DNA from: JBBSBY01 sp038205805 | GTDB lineage: Bacteria; Desulfobacterota; Desulfomonilia; Desulfomonilales; Desulfomonilaceae | DNA length: 8,733 bases | Direction of reading: 5' to 3' | Assembly: GCA_038205805.1 (NCBI GenBank) | Contig: JBBRBO010000148.1 | Coordinates: forward strand, 1-8,733 | Shown: piece by piece, positions 6,870-8,733 of the stretch | Layout: each line of letters begins with the position of its first letter | How positions within the stretch are numbered: position 1 is the first letter of the stretch | Position numbers and translations under genes: made by a program | The notes under the pieces: generated by a model | The model's input: the letters and a program-made list of their open reading frames with translations, nothing else | Databases searched by the model: none | What the model was told of the DNA's origin: nothing

Positions 6870-8733
6870 TCAGCACAGGTTGGTCCTGTGGTATTCCTGA
6901 AGGGACATGACCTCGAAGTCGTCTCCACGATACCGCGCCTGCAATCCTAAAGAAAGGGCGTTGGCGCCCGCCACGGTGGTGAAATAGGGCACATTGTGAT
7001 TCAGGGCCGACAACCGGATCCTGTACGAATCCCGAAATGATTTTTTGTCCGATGAGGTATTGATAACCAGGCTGATTTCCCCTTGAGCAATAAGATCCAA
7101 GACATGAACATCATTGCTGTCGTCATGCAGCTTTCCCACGCGCTCACAGGGTATGCCTTTGGCCTCCAGGGCATTCGCCGTGCCTTCAGTGCATACGAAG
7201 CTAAAGCCGCAGGATTTGAGGCGTTTCGCCACCAGCACGGCATGTCCCTTGTCTCGACCTGCAACGCTCAAGAAGACCTTACCGCCCGTAGGAATAGGAA
7301 AATCCGTGCTATACTGGGACTTTAAAAACGCCATGCCGAATTCGGCGTCAATTCCCATGACTTCACCGGTGGATTTCATTTCAGGGCCGAGGATCACGTC
7401 CACTCCGGCAAATTTGATAAACGGGAACACCGCTTCTTTGACGCTCACATGGAGCGGGTAAACCTCTCTGGTGAAGCCGATTTCTTTCAGAGTCTTGCCG
7501 GCCATGACGCGAGCCCCAATCTTGGCCAGGGGAGCGCCTATGGCCTTGGACACAAAGGGAACGGTTCGAGAAGCCCGTGGGTTCACTTCGAGGACGTATA
7601 TTTCCCCATCCTTGAGGGCAAGTTGCAGGTTCATCAAACCTTTTACCTTTAACTCCACAGCGAGCATGCGGGTAATCCTGCGAATCTCATCCAGGTGATA
7701 CCTACCCAAGCTGTACGGCGGTAAAGAGCAGGACGAATCACCCGAATGGACCCCGGCCTCCTCGATATGTTCCATTATACCGCCGATGACCACATCGGTA
7801 CCATCGGCTACAGCGTCCACGTCGATTTCCACGGCGCCGGTGAGATAGCCGTCAACAAGAATGGGGTGGTCCGCAGAGGCCTGCACCACGTGTGTCAGGT
7901 AGTCTTGGAGATCCGAATGATTGTGCACGATCTCCATGGCGCGGCCACCCAGGACGTAGGACGGGCGCACTACGAGCGGATAGCCGATGCGATCCGCTAC
8001 CTCTATGACCTCGTTGTACGAATGTGCGATGTCGTTGGGTGGCTGATTGAGTCCCAGAGTCATGAGGACTTCCTTAAAGCGCTTGCGGTCTTCGGCCCTA
8101 TCTATGGCGTCCGGCGATGTGCCGATGATGGGGACGCCCGCTTCCCATAAGGCGACGGCAAGCTTAAGAGGTGTTTGGCCGCCGAACTGCACGATTACTC
8201 CGTCGGGCTTTTCCTTGTCAACGATTTCGAGCACATCCTCTAGGGTTAAGGGCTCGAAGTACAAACGATCCGATGTATCATAGTCCGTGCTCACCGTCTC
8301 AGGGTTGCAGTTGACCATGATGGTTTCGTACCCGTCGGCTTTGAGGGCGAAAACCCCATGAACGCAGCAGTAGTCGAATTCGATCCCCTGACCGATTCGG
8401 TTGGGGCCGCCGCCTAGTATGATGATCTTTTTCGCATCCGTGACATCGGATTCGTCTTCCTCTTCGTATGTGGAGTAAAGATACGGCGTGTGGGCCTCGA
8501 ATTCCGCAGCGCAAGTATCCACCCGCTTAAACACGGGACGTATGTCGAGCTTTCGTCGGAGCGCGCGCACCTCGCCTTCAGTCATTCCCGTTAACTGGCC
8601 GATGCGTATGTCACTGAACCCGTAAGCCTTGGCCTTGCGGAGTATGCCGGCGGCGTCCGCGCCTTCCATAGCCCCTTTACGGGAGAGGGTTTCTTCGAAT
8701 GAGACAATCTCCGCCATTTGATTGATGAACCAG
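6870..8733 (-). CDS. carB: Carbamoyl-phosphate synthase large subunit, C-terminal part (5' end outside the window)
   Basis: The cytoplasmic enzyme makes carbamoyl phosphate from bicarbonate, glutamine-derived ammonia and two ATP, for pyrimidine and arginine synthesis. The frame stays open to the window edge: upstream of the Met codon at 8717 it reads WFINQ, matching the family's DPWFL.QI segment, so that ATG is internal. Counting from this Met, residues 1-90 are the oligomerisation domain. Residues 95-470 are the second carbamoyl-phosphate synthetase unit with its ATP-grasp (ILGGGPNRIGQGIEFDY near 100-116, VVRPSYVLGGRAMEIV near 249-264, EVNPRASRTVPFVSK near 377-391). Residues 480-600 are the MGS-like regulatory domain (GKVFLSVAGRDK start, INTSSDKKSFRDS, VPYFTTVAGA). 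It ends SLQEYHRTNLC, close to the usual SLQEYH terminus, so the 3' end is complete. About 455 N-terminal residues are missing relative to the roughly 1070-residue family length. Confidence 0.98.
   Translation of the reverse strand, partial: WFINQMAEIVSFEETLSRKGAMEGADAAGILRKAKAYGFSDIRIGQLTGMTEGEVRALRRKLDIRPVFKRVDTCAAEFEAHTPYLYSTYEEEDESDVTDAKKIIILGGGPNRIGQGIEFDYCCVHGVFALKADGYETIMVNCNPETVSTDYDTSDRLYFEPLTLEDVLEIVDKEKPDGVIVQFGGQTPLKLAVALWEAGVPIIGTSPDAIDRAEDRKRFKEVLMTLGLNQPPNDIAHSYNEVIEVADRIGYPLVVRPSYVLGGRAMEIVHNHSDLQDYLTHVVQASADHPILVDGYLTGAVEIDVDAVADGTDVVIGGIMEHIEEAGVHSGDSSCSLPPYSLGRYHLDEIRRITRMLAVELKVKGLMNLQLALKDGEIYVLEVNPRASRTVPFVSKAIGAPLAKIGARVMAGKTLKEIGFTREVYPLHVSVKEAVFPFIKFAGVDVILGPEMKSTGEVMGIDAEFGMAFLKSQYSTDFPIPTGGKVFLSVAGRDKGHAVLVAKRLKSCGFSFVCTEGTANALEAKGIPCERVGKLHDDSNDVHVLDLIAQGEISLVINTSSDKKSFRDSYRIRLSALNHNVPYFTTVAGANALSLGLQARYRGDDFEVMSLQEYHRTNLC

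Noticed and set aside
6870..6872. TGA stops of carB and of the small Cys-rich gene considered as possible further Sec codons.
   Set aside because: carB ends at the normal family terminus, and the extension after the small gene's TGA (4940-4942) shows no SECIS-like hairpin or domain continuation that I can see.
7001..8514. Plus- and minus-strand ORFs of 67-134 residues within carB.
   Set aside because: carB is unambiguous through the whole stretch, so these are alternative-frame shadows.

Overview
The window looks like chromosomal DNA of an anaerobic, respiratory deltaproteobacterium (Desulfobacterota/Desulfuromonadota type). The reasons are a five-haem periplasmic cytochrome c that appears to contain selenocysteine, a small Fes-type iron-sulfur protein of the kind common in that group, a YeeE/YedE-type transporter next to an exported tandem rhodanese, and moderate GC. 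The assignment is an inference; no rRNA or other lineage marker is present.

All supported genes lie on the minus strand and are read from right to left. From the right edge: the 3' part of carB (carbamoyl-phosphate synthase large subunit, 6870-8733, cut by the window); a 317-base gap; an exported HtrA/DegP-type serine protease without a PDZ domain (5590-6552); a small Cys-rich exported or membrane-anchored protein of unknown function (4940-5404); an exported two-domain rhodanese (3706-4722); a YeeE/YedE-family membrane transporter whose reading frame is broken near its 3' end (2224-3524); a five-haem cytochrome c (727-1938); and a Fes-domain iron-sulfur protein (151-693) starting 33 bases after the cytochrome stop. 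The last 150 bases hold no recognisable gene.

The main finding is in the cytochrome. A simple ORF reading splits it into two pieces separated by exactly one in-frame TGA (1045-1047). The piece after the TGA is the expected beta-rich C-terminal part. Directly after the TGA the RNA can fold into a bacterial SECIS-like hairpin with a bulged U and a UGGU apical loop, at the same distance as in E. coli fdhF. The gene is therefore best read as one 403-residue selenoprotein with Sec298 in the context AGHRIPDG-U-PS. From memory it matches the group annotated as multihaem c-type cytochrome (seleno)protein ExtKL, whose members occur with rhodaneses in selenite/tellurite-reduction and extracellular electron-transfer operons.

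The second finding is a probable one-base deletion in the transporter. Restoring one base near 2344-2345 regenerates the third Cys motif and a last membrane helix, and moves the stop from 2319 to 2224. Together, the rhodanese, transporter, seleno-cytochrome and Fe-S protein suggest a module for sulfur or selenium compounds coupled to periplasmic electron transfer. This functional reading is inferred from families and neighbourhood. carB and htrA look like unrelated neighbours.
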